In this document: positions 1 to 6,243 of the stretch, in pieces
Layout of the letters: the number at the start of each line of letters is the position of its first letter
Numbering within the stretch: position 1 is the stretch's first letter
Source of the DNA: Verrucomicrobiota bacterium
Lineage (GTDB): Bacteria > Verrucomicrobiota > Verrucomicrobiia > Opitutales > UBA2995
Assembly: GCA_027297085.1 (NCBI GenBank)
Contig: JAPUIL010000068.1
Location: 1-9,371, forward strand
Direction of reading: 5' to 3'
Length of the DNA: 9,371 nucleotides
Translations under genes and position numbers: made by a program
The notes under the pieces: generated by a model
Told to the model about the DNA's origin: nothing
What the model saw: only the letters and a program-made list of their open reading frames with translations
Databases searched by the model: none

Positions 1-9
1 CCTCCTACA
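1..9. repeat. Edge fragment of a TGTAGGAG-type palindromic repeat
   Basis: The window opens with CCTCCTACA, the same string that ends the well-formed inverted repeat at 1427-1494. It is probably the end of another copy cut by the window edge, downstream of the transporter gene. Only nine bases are visible, so this rests on the match to the internal copy. A weak hairpin (TCCCT/AGGGA, 22-36) follows it and could take part in transcript ending for the minus-strand gene, but it has only five pairs and no T-tract. Confidence 0.4.
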
Positions 10-52
10 GGTGGCGATCCGTCCCTACCAAAGGGAAGACTGTGAGGAGCCG

Positions 53-970
53 TTACATCCCGCTTTTGAGATTACCGAGTATGATTCCCCCTGTAGTGGC
101 GATGGCTACTCCGACTAATGTCCATTTGGCTGCTTTGGAACCGGGGGCTGGTTCTCGGAAGTAGAATATGCCAATCAGGACCGCAACTGCCACACAGAGT
201 TGGGCAATGGTGAAGCCTTTACCCAGTCCGATTTCCTGGACCATCAAGAGCATAGAGAAATTACCTATGGACCAGAGGATACCGGTTATGAGTACGCGTC
301 CGTAGTCTGATCGGTTTTTGCAGCTTGGACGTTTACGACCCCAGAGTACGAGAGCGGTGCTTCCGGCAAACATCCCCACCGCCATGGGGAAAGCGGTTAC
401 CCAATCATTTACTTCCACGTTCTGTCGGGCCAGGTAGGTAGTTGGTATAAAATAGGTGCCCCATAGAATGCCTGCAGCGATCGCGCCTGCAAACCCCGCC
501 TTCACATTCCTGGTTTGTTCTGTTTCTCCTTTTGATTGGCCGGAGAAAACGATGAGTAAGATTCCAACCATGATCATCAGGATGGACATGAATGATAAAG
601 TCAGGCTTAGCGGTCCCGAATCGAGGAATTCTCCAAACAGGATCATACCCCAAAAGATTCCGACGACAATATTAAGCGGTGCCCAGGTACCTATGGCTTT
701 AGCCATACCAATATTTGCAGTTGCCAGGAATGCACACATCCCGGCGATGGCCCAAATGACCCCACCCAGAAATGGGAGAATAAAAAGGTCGACAGATAGT
801 TTCTCAGGACCAACCAGTATCAGGGCTATCGTAGCCAGAAATAGGTTTCCCACCGATACATAGAAACTTCGGGTTTGGGGATTGGGCAGTTGGACCTTTT
901 CCGAAGGGGTTAACCAGATACCCCAGGTAACCACGGTTATGCAGGCGTAGATGAATCCCTGGGATGTCAT
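53..970 (-). CDS. GRP-family (drug/metabolite superfamily) sugar transporter
   Basis: This is an integral inner-membrane protein, probably a sugar:proton symporter of the glucose/ribose porter (GlcU/RbsU-like) branch of the drug/metabolite transporter superfamily. About ten hydrophobic helices can be placed at residues 4-22, 36-53, 62-84, 97-113, 123-143, 157-177, 190-210, 225-243, 252-271 and 282-300. The two halves repeat: VTWGIWLTP (14-22) at the start of the first half matches ILWGTYFIP (168-176) in the second, as expected for a duplicated 5+5 fold. Total length (305 aa) is normal for the family. I chose the ATG at 970 because family members begin only a few residues before the first helix; an in-frame ATG at 1027 would add 19 mostly polar residues. 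Neither start has a clear ribosome binding site. The gene is codirectional with the sulfatase and the LacI gene but separated by a repeat-rich gap, so it may have its own promoter. L-arabinose is a plausible substrate from context only. Confidence 0.82.
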   Translation of the reverse strand: MTSQGFIYACITVVTWGIWLTPSEKVQLPNPQTRSFYVSVGNLFLATIALILVGPEKLSVDLFILPFLGGVIWAIAGMCAFLATANIGMAKAIGTWAPLNIVVGIFWGMILFGEFLDSGPLSLTLSFMSILMIMVGILLIVFSGQSKGETEQTRNVKAGFAGAIAAGILWGTYFIPTTYLARQNVEVNDWVTAFPMAVGMFAGSTALVLWGRKRPSCKNRSDYGRVLITGILWSIGNFSMLLMVQEIGLGKGFTIAQLCVAVAVLIGIFYFREPAPGSKAAKWTLVGVAIATTGGIILGNLKSGM

Positions 971-1381
971 TGCGGAAAAGGTGGATGGTGAGAGGATGGT
1001 GTGCAAATCAATCCGCAATGCGGTCATTGTCTTGGGTAGTAACCAAGTGAATAATATTTGGTAGCCGTGAGATAATTTCCATTGGTGTAGAGAAATAAAT
1101 TTAACCGCAGAGATCGCAGAGATAATTTAGAGTTCAGAAGAAAAACCTCAGACCATCCTCAGCGTCCTTCCAACCTCGTTAAGACTACGCTGGACAGGCG
1201 GCGAAATCGAGCGTTCGTGTCCCTCATAGCTCAATGAGCGACGTGGAAAGTGGGCGGTTAAAAAGAAGAGAGATCGGAAATAAGGGTATGGTTATAGCGC
1301 GTGCCTGGCATAGACTTGGCAGAGACTGGCACTTGCTATGCCGTTTTTGAGTATGCCTAGCGGTGTGACTGGATCGCTGGT

Positions 1382-1405
1382 TTCGCGACCAAGGTCGCTT
1401 CTACA
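1382..1405 (-). repeat. REP-like palindrome, GCGACC/GGTCGC
   Basis: A perfect stem GCGACC-AA-GGTCGC lies at 1385-1398. On the minus strand it is preceded by TGTAGAA, a one-base variant of the TGTAGGA end shared with the neighbouring element at 1427-1494. The shared terminal heptamer and the tight palindrome are typical of bacterial interspersed REP-like repeats. No coding potential is seen. Confidence 0.6.
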
Positions 1406-1426
1406 TTACAAGTCGAATCTCGCAAC

Positions 1427-1494
1427 TGTAGGAGTAGGCTTTATGCCGCGATATTACCTGCAACGAGCGATCGGGGCATAAAGCCCCTCCTACA
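1427..1494. repeat. Long inverted repeat, REP-like, TGTAGGAG ends
   Basis: Two arms of 25-26 bases face each other: left arm 1427-1452, right arm 1470-1494, with a 17-base loop. Both arms share TGTAGGAG at the outer end, GGCTTTATGCC in the middle and CGAT at the inner end. They differ only at the two or three bases after TGTAGGAG and at one base in the inner part. Transcribed in either direction this would fold into a stable hairpin, so besides being a mobile repeat it may slow transcription or protect RNA ends downstream of the sulfatase gene. Confidence 0.75.
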
Positions 1495-1512
1495 AAAGAG
1501 GCGAAATAGCAG

Positions 1513-1565
1513 AGGCATCTTGCCCGTTTATTGAATATCGTGGGGAATACATAGGCAGGATGCCT
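1513..1565 (-). repeat. Inverted repeat abutting the sulfatase stop, possible transcript end
   Basis: AGGCATCTTGCC (1513-1524) and GGCAGGATGCCT (1554-1565) form a 12-pair stem with one G-T wobble and a 29-base loop. Read outward, each arm is a copy of a GGCARGATGCCT motif that is itself partly palindromic, followed by a T-rich CTRCTR-like tail. It begins three bases after the sulfatase stop codon. A role as a transcript end or 3'-end stabiliser for the sulfatase mRNA is possible, but there is no T-tract, so it is not a classical intrinsic terminator. Confidence 0.6.
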
Positions 1566-1568
1566 GTT

Positions 1569-2921
1569 CTACTCTAAAATCTCCTTCTCGAACAGCTTTC
1601 GCTGGCCGATTTGTTTGCGTTCGTTTTCGATAATGGTTGGAACTTCCTCGTCGGCCTTTTGCATTTCGGCAATCAGTTTGCCACGGAGATGATTACAAAC
1701 AGGTCCATGGGACTGATACTCTATCAAGTTCTGCAGCTCGTACGGATCAGAATACAGATCGTAGAGGTAATCTTCTGTGTAGGTGTCGGAGCTGAATTCG
1801 GTTTCACCATCTTTATCGTGTGCGACTACACAATATTTCCAACGTTTGGTCCGGATGGCGCGGCCTACTTGCGATTCACTGATCTGGATAAAAGCGCAGT
1901 TGTCCCAATCGTTCGTGCTCCCTCGAAGCCGGGGCATCAGGGAACGACCGGGCATTATTTCTGGTAACTCGATTCCCGATGCGTCCAGAAGGGTTGGCAC
2001 GAGGTCTATCAAGCTCAAAACTTCCTGGCGTCTTCCACCCATTTCAAATCCAGGGCCTGAGAAAGCGGTCGGCACTCGAACAGATGACTCATGGCCAGAG
2101 CGTTTATACTCGGTATTGCGAGTCTTGAAATGGCATCCGTGGTCCGAGGTATATAGAATGATAGTATCGTCTGTAAGATCGAGACTCTTGAGGGCGTCCT
2201 GCGTGCGGCCGAGCGCTTCATCGAGCCGTTTGATCATTCCCAGGTAACCACCCAGGTGCTGACCAGTGGTGCCCCCAAGCTGTTGAAGATCGGGTGGTGT
2301 CCACTTGCCGGTGTACTCATCACGGTAACCATCCGGAGGCGGATAGTCATCCACGTGGTTTTGATGATGGGGTTCCAGATAAGAAACAAAGAGGAAGAAT
2401 GGTTTTTCGCCATCTTTGCTGTTATCGATGTAGCGGATCACTGCATCAGTTTGTGCGTCCACCCGGTATCCGGGTAGTTTGACGGCTTCGTCATTCTCGT
2501 CAAAGAGCACGCAGTCGTAAGCGTCGGAGACAAACTCTAACAAGTTTGCTGCCAACCAGTATTCGTAACCTCCGCGTTCGTGTTTTGGAACGGCCCCTTC
2601 AGTAGTACCCAAATGCCACTTACCAATGTAGCCAGTAGTGTATCCCGATTCCTTATAATACTGTGCCAAGGTCTTCAGATCTGGATTAAGCGCAATACCG
2701 TTTCGCCAACTACCGGTTTGAGTGGCATAGAGTCCGGTCTGCAAACAGGAACGTGCAGGTCCGCAAACCGGTTGGCAGGTGATACTTGCATCGATATGTG
2801 TCCCATGATCCGCCATCCGGTCAAAGTTTGGGGTCAGGTTCAAGGGATTGCCGTGAGCTCCGGTAGTATCCCAACGTTGCTGATCGGTGAAGAAGACGAT
2901 TACGTTTGGTTGTTTACTCAT
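1569..2921 (-). CDS. Formylglycine-dependent sulfatase (arylsulfatase family S1)
   Basis: This enzyme of the alkaline-phosphatase superfamily hydrolyses sulfate esters; its substrate here is not evident. Counting from the chosen start (450 aa), the N-terminus reads NVIVFFTDQQRWD with the first metal ligand Asp13 and Gln14. The active-site signature CGPARSCLQTG sits at residues 53-63, where Cys53 is the residue matured to formylglycine. GKWHLG (100-105) supplies Lys101 and His103, and a histidine follows in LEPHHQ (about 185). TSDHG gives Asp260 and His261, and YKRSGHESSVRVP gives Lys273. All hallmark positions are present, so the enzyme looks active. The upstream in-frame ATG at 2999 adds 26 residues without signal-peptide character, so I prefer 2921. 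No signal peptide is seen, which suggests action on imported sugars or an unrecognised export route. A Cys-type sulfatase needs an anaerobic or FGE maturase, which is not in this window. The gene starts 119 bases after the LacI gene on the same strand. Confidence 0.9.
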   Translation of the reverse strand: MSKQPNVIVFFTDQQRWDTTGAHGNPLNLTPNFDRMADHGTHIDASITCQPVCGPARSCLQTGLYATQTGSWRNGIALNPDLKTLAQYYKESGYTTGYIGKWHLGTTEGAVPKHERGGYEYWLAANLLEFVSDAYDCVLFDENDEAVKLPGYRVDAQTDAVIRYIDNSKDGEKPFFLFVSYLEPHHQNHVDDYPPPDGYRDEYTGKWTPPDLQQLGGTTGQHLGGYLGMIKRLDEALGRTQDALKSLDLTDDTIILYTSDHGCHFKTRNTEYKRSGHESSVRVPTAFSGPGFEMGGRRQEVLSLIDLVPTLLDASGIELPEIMPGRSLMPRLRGSTNDWDNCAFIQISESQVGRAIRTKRWKYCVVAHDKDGETEFSSDTYTEDYLYDLYSDPYELQNLIEYQSHGPVCNHLRGKLIAEMQKADEEVPTIIENERKQIGQRKLFEKEILE

Positions 2922-3040
2922 ATGAGAATGAAGAAAGTTTTGGGTATCAGGAAAGTGGTTACAGGGCGGCGTTGGAGTATACAATAAAGAAAACACCAAT
3001 CGGTAGTATAATCATATATCCCTGGCCTGTGTTGGTCCTT

Positions 3041-4090
3041 TCAAACTTCCGTCAGCTTCGAGCGCACAGACTGCCCATCCGTCCAGGACGAACCAATCAA
3101 AGTAGACAGTGGATATTGAGGGATACCTCGTTCGTTACTGTGGATTTGATTTATGACCATATCGACCACGGCCTCTCCGGTGACCGTATTGTGTTGGTCC
3201 ATGCCTGCGATGTTGGGGCGATCCTTCCTCCATTCCAGCTGAATGACGCCTACGTCTTCCGGTATCTGAAGGTCGAGTTCCTCCAGCCAGGCGATTACAC
3301 TATTGTAAAGTATAAGGACCACGTCGGGCTTGTACTTGATAAACCAGGTTTTGAAGTCATCGCGATTTTCTTTTTGTGATTCCCACTCCAGGAATGGCGG
3401 GATCCTACGATCAGCAGGCAGGGTTTGCTGGCCACTTAAGTAACCGGCGCTGAAGCGGTGTTCTACGAGTCGATCAATTACCTTATCTAAAATGAGCGCT
3501 GGTCTATCGTATCCCAAGTCAATGGCTTTGTGAAATGCTCGCCTAGCCAGATCGTAGTGATCTACGCAGCAAAAGGACAAAGTCGGTTGTCTTGTCTGCA
3601 CGCCCGTGACGGCCACCGGAAACTCCTGCCAGACTTTGGTTAACGCTTCGGGTAATCGGTTGGTCGACATAAGACCCACAATCACCAGGCCTTGAATGTT
3701 CCGGGTTTTCATGACGCGGATAAATCCCTCGGGCGTCAATTGCGGGTCGTGGAGCCAGAAATGATCGAAGCTGTATCCCCGGCTTTTTGCCCGGTCCTCG
3801 CAACCAGTTACATAATTCGGAATAGTCGGATGGGTTTTAAATGCGTTTGCATCAGTATGCGCGTTGATCAGGGCCAGCTTCGCTTGAAAGCGCGGGGTCT
3901 GACTGGAACGCAATTGAGCCATGAGTTGCGAAACTACCGCGTTGGTCTGGTAGCCCATTTCATCGGCCAGCTTCTTGATCTTATTACGGGTAGCTTCCGG
4001 AATTTGCGGACTATTGCGCAGAGCCAGAGAAATAGTGTTTTTTGAGTAGCCTAACCGTTCGGCGATAGCTTTTAGTGTAACGCGCGGCAT
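3041..4090 (-). CDS. LacI-family transcriptional regulator, probable regulator of the ara cluster
   Basis: This DNA-binding repressor or activator is of the LacI/GalR family and has 349 residues, a normal length. The helix-turn-helix is at residues 4-23 (VTLKAIAERLGYSKNTISLA), followed by the third helix region through about residue 48. The periplasmic-binding-like effector domain follows from about residue 69 to the end, with the family pattern VDHYDLARRAFHKAIDLGY (177-195) and a closing IAGMDQHNTVTGEA / SSWTDGQSVR segment. The hinge (50-61) reads NAVVSQLMAQLR and does not follow the canonical N-x-x-A-R-x-L form. The start at 4090 puts the helix-turn-helix at the very N-terminus as in all family members; the open frame continues far upstream but is antisense to araB. 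Divergent arrangement with araB across 99 bases makes control of araBAD, and autoregulation, the likely role. L-arabinose or a downstream intermediate would be the expected effector. The inducer is not readable from sequence. Confidence 0.92.
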   Translation of the reverse strand: MPRVTLKAIAERLGYSKNTISLALRNSPQIPEATRNKIKKLADEMGYQTNAVVSQLMAQLRSSQTPRFQAKLALINAHTDANAFKTHPTIPNYVTGCEDRAKSRGYSFDHFWLHDPQLTPEGFIRVMKTRNIQGLVIVGLMSTNRLPEALTKVWQEFPVAVTGVQTRQPTLSFCCVDHYDLARRAFHKAIDLGYDRPALILDKVIDRLVEHRFSAGYLSGQQTLPADRRIPPFLEWESQKENRDDFKTWFIKYKPDVVLILYNSVIAWLEELDLQIPEDVGVIQLEWRKDRPNIAGMDQHNTVTGEAVVDMVINQIHSNERGIPQYPLSTLIGSSWTDGQSVRSKLTEV

Positions 4091-4115
4091 TGGTCTTTTT
4101 CTGACCCAAAAACAC

Positions 4116-4131
4116 TTTACTGTCAAGTAAA
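4116..4131. promoter_or_regulatory. Candidate operator in the lacI-araB divergent promoter region
   Basis: TTTACT-GTCA-AGTAAA is an inverted repeat with perfect six-base arms and a four-base spacer, placed near the middle of the 99-base region between the LacI gene and araB. On the minus strand it contains TTGACA (4126-4121), a consensus -35 hexamer for the LacI gene, though no good -10 is found at the right distance. Position and symmetry fit binding of a dimeric regulator controlling both directions. The central CG pair common in LacI-family operators is missing, so the assignment to this regulator is tentative. A second weaker symmetry, AGGC/GCCT at 4135-4150, lies next to it. Confidence 0.45.
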
Positions 4132-4189
4132 CACAGGCTTTTGTCTGCCTCGTGCAAACCATACTTTTCATTTTAAGCAAACAAACCTC

Positions 4190-5869
4190 ATGGCATATAC
4201 TATTGGTATAGATTACGGAACCAACTCGGTGAGAAGTATCGTGGTGCGCTGCGCTGATGGCGCGGAAATTGGCACCTCGGTATTTAACTACCCCAGCGGT
4301 GATCTCGGTATTCTTCTCGATCCATCGGATCACAACCTGGCGCGTCAGCACCCCGGTGATTACGTAGCAGGACTTGAGTCGAGCATCCTCCAAGCGATTT
4401 CCCGGGGTAAACAGGCAGATTCTAATTTTTCTACGGGTAAAGTCATTGGCCTCGGAGTGGATACAACTGGTTCCAGTCCGATTCCGGTGGATGAAAATAT
4501 TCATCCGTTGGCGCTGCAGGAGTCCTGGAAAGGTAACTTGAATGCCGAGTGCTGGCTGTGGAAGGATCATACCAGCGTCAAGGAAGCGGCCACGATTACC
4601 GAACTGGCACGCGAGCATCGTCCTCAATATGTGGCCAAGTGCGGAAACACCTATTCGTCCGAGTGGTTCTGGTCCAAAATCTGGCATTGTCTCAATGTGG
4701 ATCCTGAAGTGTTTGATGCTGCTTATAGTTGGGTGGAGCTTTGCGATTGGGTTCCGGCCATTCTGGCTGGAGTGACGGATCCCAAGGCTGTGAAGCGAGG
4801 TGTATGCGCCGCAGGCCACAAGGCCTTGTATGCCGAAGACTGGGATGGATTGCCGGACAAAGAATTTCTGTCTATGCTCGATCCAAAATTGGCCGAATTA
4901 AAAGACCGGCTTTATGACAAAGCTTACGATGCTTCCGAGATCTCTGGAAATCTTTGCGAAGCTTGGGCCAATAAACTTGGTCTAGCTGCCGGCATTCCCA
5001 TTGCCATTGGAGAATTCGATGTGCATTACGGCGCCATTGGAGCCGGAGTGGACGAAGGTGTCCTGGTTAAAGTAATTGGTACCTCCACCTGCGATTGTGG
5101 AGTGGTAAAAGCCGACAAGGAAGTGGCTGATGTACCAGGTATTTGCGGTATCGTAAAGGGTGCTATCCTTCCCGGGTATTTCGGCATCGAAGCCGGTCAA
5201 TCGGCAGTGGGCGATATCTTTGCCTGGTATGTGGAGCGGGTGCTGAAAGGTGACTCCGAAACCCACATCCGTCTAACCGAAGAAGCCTCGCATTTTAAAC
5301 CGGGTGAGAGCGGTCTGCTGGCCCTCGATTGGAACAATGGCAATCGCACCATTCTGGTGGATCCTTTGCTCTCTGGTTTATTGATAGGCCAGACTTTGCA
5401 CACTTCGCAGGCAGAAATTTACCGGGCCCTCATCGAAGGCACTGCATTTGGAGCGCGTATGATACTGGAGCGCTTGGACGAATACGGCATCCCAGTGAAC
5501 CAGGTGGTTTGCGCCGGCGGGATAGCCGAAAAGAATTCCATGCTGATGCAGATATATGCTGATATCACTGGTCGTGAAATGTCCATTTCGGGCTCATCTC
5601 AAACCTGTGCGTTGGGTTCTGCGGTGAGTGCGGCCGTGGTGGCTGGCTCCGGCAAAGGTGGCTACGATGATTTTAAAACCGCCCAACAGGCCATGACGCG
5701 ACTCAAGGACGAAACCTACAAGCCGGATCCGGAAGCGCAGGCGGTTTACAACGAACTCTTTGCTGAGTATAAGAATTTGCACGACGCGTTTGGTGGAGTG
5801 GGTAGCACGGATCTGGGTGCGGTTATGAAAAACCTTCTCCAGATCAAGGAGGCTGCCCGCAAAGGCTAA
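4190..5869 (+). CDS. araB: L-ribulokinase
   Basis: This FGGY-family cytoplasmic kinase phosphorylates L-ribulose with ATP to L-ribulose 5-phosphate, the second step of L-arabinose breakdown (EC 2.7.1.16). The 559-residue protein has the usual family length. Visible motifs in order: IGIDYGTNSVRS (5-16), the N-terminal phosphate loop; GVDTTGSSPIP (89-99); WKDHT (124-128) and SSEWFWSKIWH (156-166), typical of ribulokinases rather than xylulokinases; GEFDVHYGAIGAG (274-286), containing the probable catalytic base Asp277; IGTSTCD (296-302); EAGQSAVGD (334-342); EGTAFGARMILE (416-427); and the C-terminal nucleotide-binding segment CAGGIAEKNSMLMQIYADIT (441-460). The start follows the divergent spacer directly and is fixed by the N-terminal motif; no Shine-Dalgarno is visible before it. 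It is the first gene of the + strand cluster, with araA 379 bases downstream. The assignment is firm because araA and araD follow. Confidence 0.97.
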   Translation: MAYTIGIDYGTNSVRSIVVRCADGAEIGTSVFNYPSGDLGILLDPSDHNLARQHPGDYVAGLESSILQAISRGKQADSNFSTGKVIGLGVDTTGSSPIPVDENIHPLALQESWKGNLNAECWLWKDHTSVKEAATITELAREHRPQYVAKCGNTYSSEWFWSKIWHCLNVDPEVFDAAYSWVELCDWVPAILAGVTDPKAVKRGVCAAGHKALYAEDWDGLPDKEFLSMLDPKLAELKDRLYDKAYDASEISGNLCEAWANKLGLAAGIPIAIGEFDVHYGAIGAGVDEGVLVKVIGTSTCDCGVVKADKEVADVPGICGIVKGAILPGYFGIEAGQSAVGDIFAWYVERVLKGDSETHIRLTEEASHFKPGESGLLALDWNNGNRTILVDPLLSGLLIGQTLHTSQAEIYRALIEGTAFGARMILERLDEYGIPVNQVVCAGGIAEKNSMLMQIYADITGREMSISGSSQTCALGSAVSAAVVAGSGKGGYDDFKTAQQAMTRLKDETYKPDPEAQAVYNELFAEYKNLHDAFGGVGSTDLGAVMKNLLQIKEAARKG

Positions 5870-5913
5870 TCCTAATGCTTCAAACACCTTCGAAAGAGCA
5901 GGTATTATCAAAT

Positions 5914-5929
5914 AATTAATCAGTTAATT
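5914..5929. repeat. AT-rich inverted repeat after araB
   Basis: AATTAA-TCAG-TTAATT has perfect six-base arms and a four-base spacer, 45 bases after the araB stop. It has the same geometry as the candidate operator before araB but a different sequence. It could be a weak regulatory site or a chance AT-rich symmetry. It has no T-tract and is too AT-rich for an intrinsic terminator. Confidence 0.3.
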
Positions 5930-5976
5930 GTGGAGATTTCTAAACACTTAATAAAGCTCACGGAAAGTGGCGTTCT

Positions 5977-6017
5977 AAAAAAGCCCTTGTTGTTCGCTTC
6001 GCTGTCGCCCAAGGGCT
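5977..6017 (-). terminator. Terminator-like hairpin facing the minus strand inside the araB-araA gap
   Basis: AGCCCTTG (5982-5989) and CAAGGGCT (6010-6017) form a perfect eight-pair stem with a 20-base loop. On the minus strand the second arm is followed by five T residues (complement of 5977-5981), which is the pattern of an intrinsic terminator. It therefore points against the direction of araB and araA. No minus-strand gene ends here, so it may either stop antisense transcription or be a by-product of the repeat unit at 6004-6017 that supplies one arm. Confidence 0.4.
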
Positions 6018-6185
6018 CGGTACAAAGGCTAAAAACGATACAGCCTTCGCCAAGGTTACGGTGCACTGCCGCATGGGCGCATAGCTTCGTTCCAGCCTGC
6101 AACCCGCTTGGTCACGTAGGTGACTACGCTCCCGCGCTTGCTTGCAAACTGCGCCTTCCGCCGTCGCCCAAGGGCTATGGCGAGA
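5985..6185. repeat. Repeat element filling the araB-araA gap, duplicated GTCGCCCAAGGGCT
   Basis: The 379 bases between araB and araA contain no credible gene. A 14-base string GTCGCCCAAGGGCT, itself with a GCCC/GGGC palindrome, occurs at 6004-6017 and again at 6163-6176 in the same orientation, 159 bases apart. Between them lie further palindromes: CCTTCGCCAAGG near 6044-6055 and GTCAC-GTAG-GTGAC around 6111-6124. The segment is visibly richer in G and C than its AT-rich flanks at 5900-5980 and 6209-6248. It looks like an interspersed non-coding element inserted in the operon. The two duplicated 14-mers may mark its edges or be two copies of a smaller unit. Confidence 0.55.
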
Positions 6186-6215
6186 CACGTGCTCTGCATC
6201 ACATCTCGGTTTTTT
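6181..6215 (+). terminator. Weak stem-loop with T-run in the araA leader
   Basis: CGAGA (6181-6185) can pair with TCTCG (6204-6208), and six T residues follow after one G (6210-6215). This sits 33 bases before the araA start and faces the same way as the operon. With only five pairs and an 18-base loop it would be a weak intrinsic terminator or attenuator at best. It is listed because it is the only + strand T-run with a preceding stem in the cluster. Confidence 0.25.
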
Positions 6216-6238
6216 GAAACAATAGAGTAAAATTATTC

Positions 6239-6243
6239 GGAGA
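6239..6243 (+). promoter_or_regulatory. Ribosome binding site of araA
   Basis: GGAGA lies five bases before the ATG at 6249. It is the only clear Shine-Dalgarno sequence in the window and supports the chosen araA start. The starts of araB, araD, the LacI gene and the sulfatase have nothing comparable. Confidence 0.6.

Larger units (their letters stand above)
971..1568. other. Repeat-rich gap with no supported gene
   Basis: This stretch separates the sulfatase stop from the transporter start. I see no credible coding region. It holds a degraded-looking segment near 1166-1201 that resembles the repeat upstream of araD, a short inverted repeat CTCAT/ATGAG near 1223-1238, an inverted pair GGCATAG/CTATGCC (1307-1313 and 1336-1342), two REP-like palindromes (1382-1405 and 1427-1494) and a long inverted repeat abutting the sulfatase stop (1513-1565). 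The part from about 1090 to 1120, with CGCAGAGATCGCAGAGAT, is an internally repetitive purine-rich tract. A promoter for the transporter should lie near 1000-1100, but no convincing -35/-10 pair stands out. Confidence 0.6.

Noticed and set aside
22..36. Terminator for the transporter gene (TCCCT/AGGGA hairpin).
   Set aside because: Only five base pairs and no T-run on the relevant strand.
456..863. Long plus-strand frame opposite the transporter gene.
   Set aside because: Antisense shadow of a well-supported membrane protein gene.
1382..1565. CRISPR-like array, because several palindromic repeats sit close together.
   Set aside because: The repeats differ in sequence and spacing, there are no uniform spacers and no cas genes.
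971..1568. Remnant of an insertion sequence.
   Set aside because: No transposase-like reading frame, no matching terminal repeats at the two ends and no visible target duplication.
2906..3379. Plus-strand 157-codon frame spanning the sulfatase-LacI junction.
   Set aside because: Antisense to the ends of two confident genes; no family resemblance.
4091..4819. In-frame N-terminal extension of the LacI reading frame by 243 codons.
   Set aside because: It lies wholly antisense to araB, and the helix-turn-helix must be at the N-terminus, which the ATG at 4090 provides.
5958..6188. Minus-strand 76-codon open frame in the araB-araA gap with a repeated SPWATA peptide.
   Set aside because: The peptide repeat is just the translation of the duplicated 14-base DNA repeat; no start signal or protein-like composition.
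5930..6217. Plus-strand 95-codon open frame in the same gap.
   Set aside because: It runs through the repeat element and has no ribosome binding site or recognisable domain.
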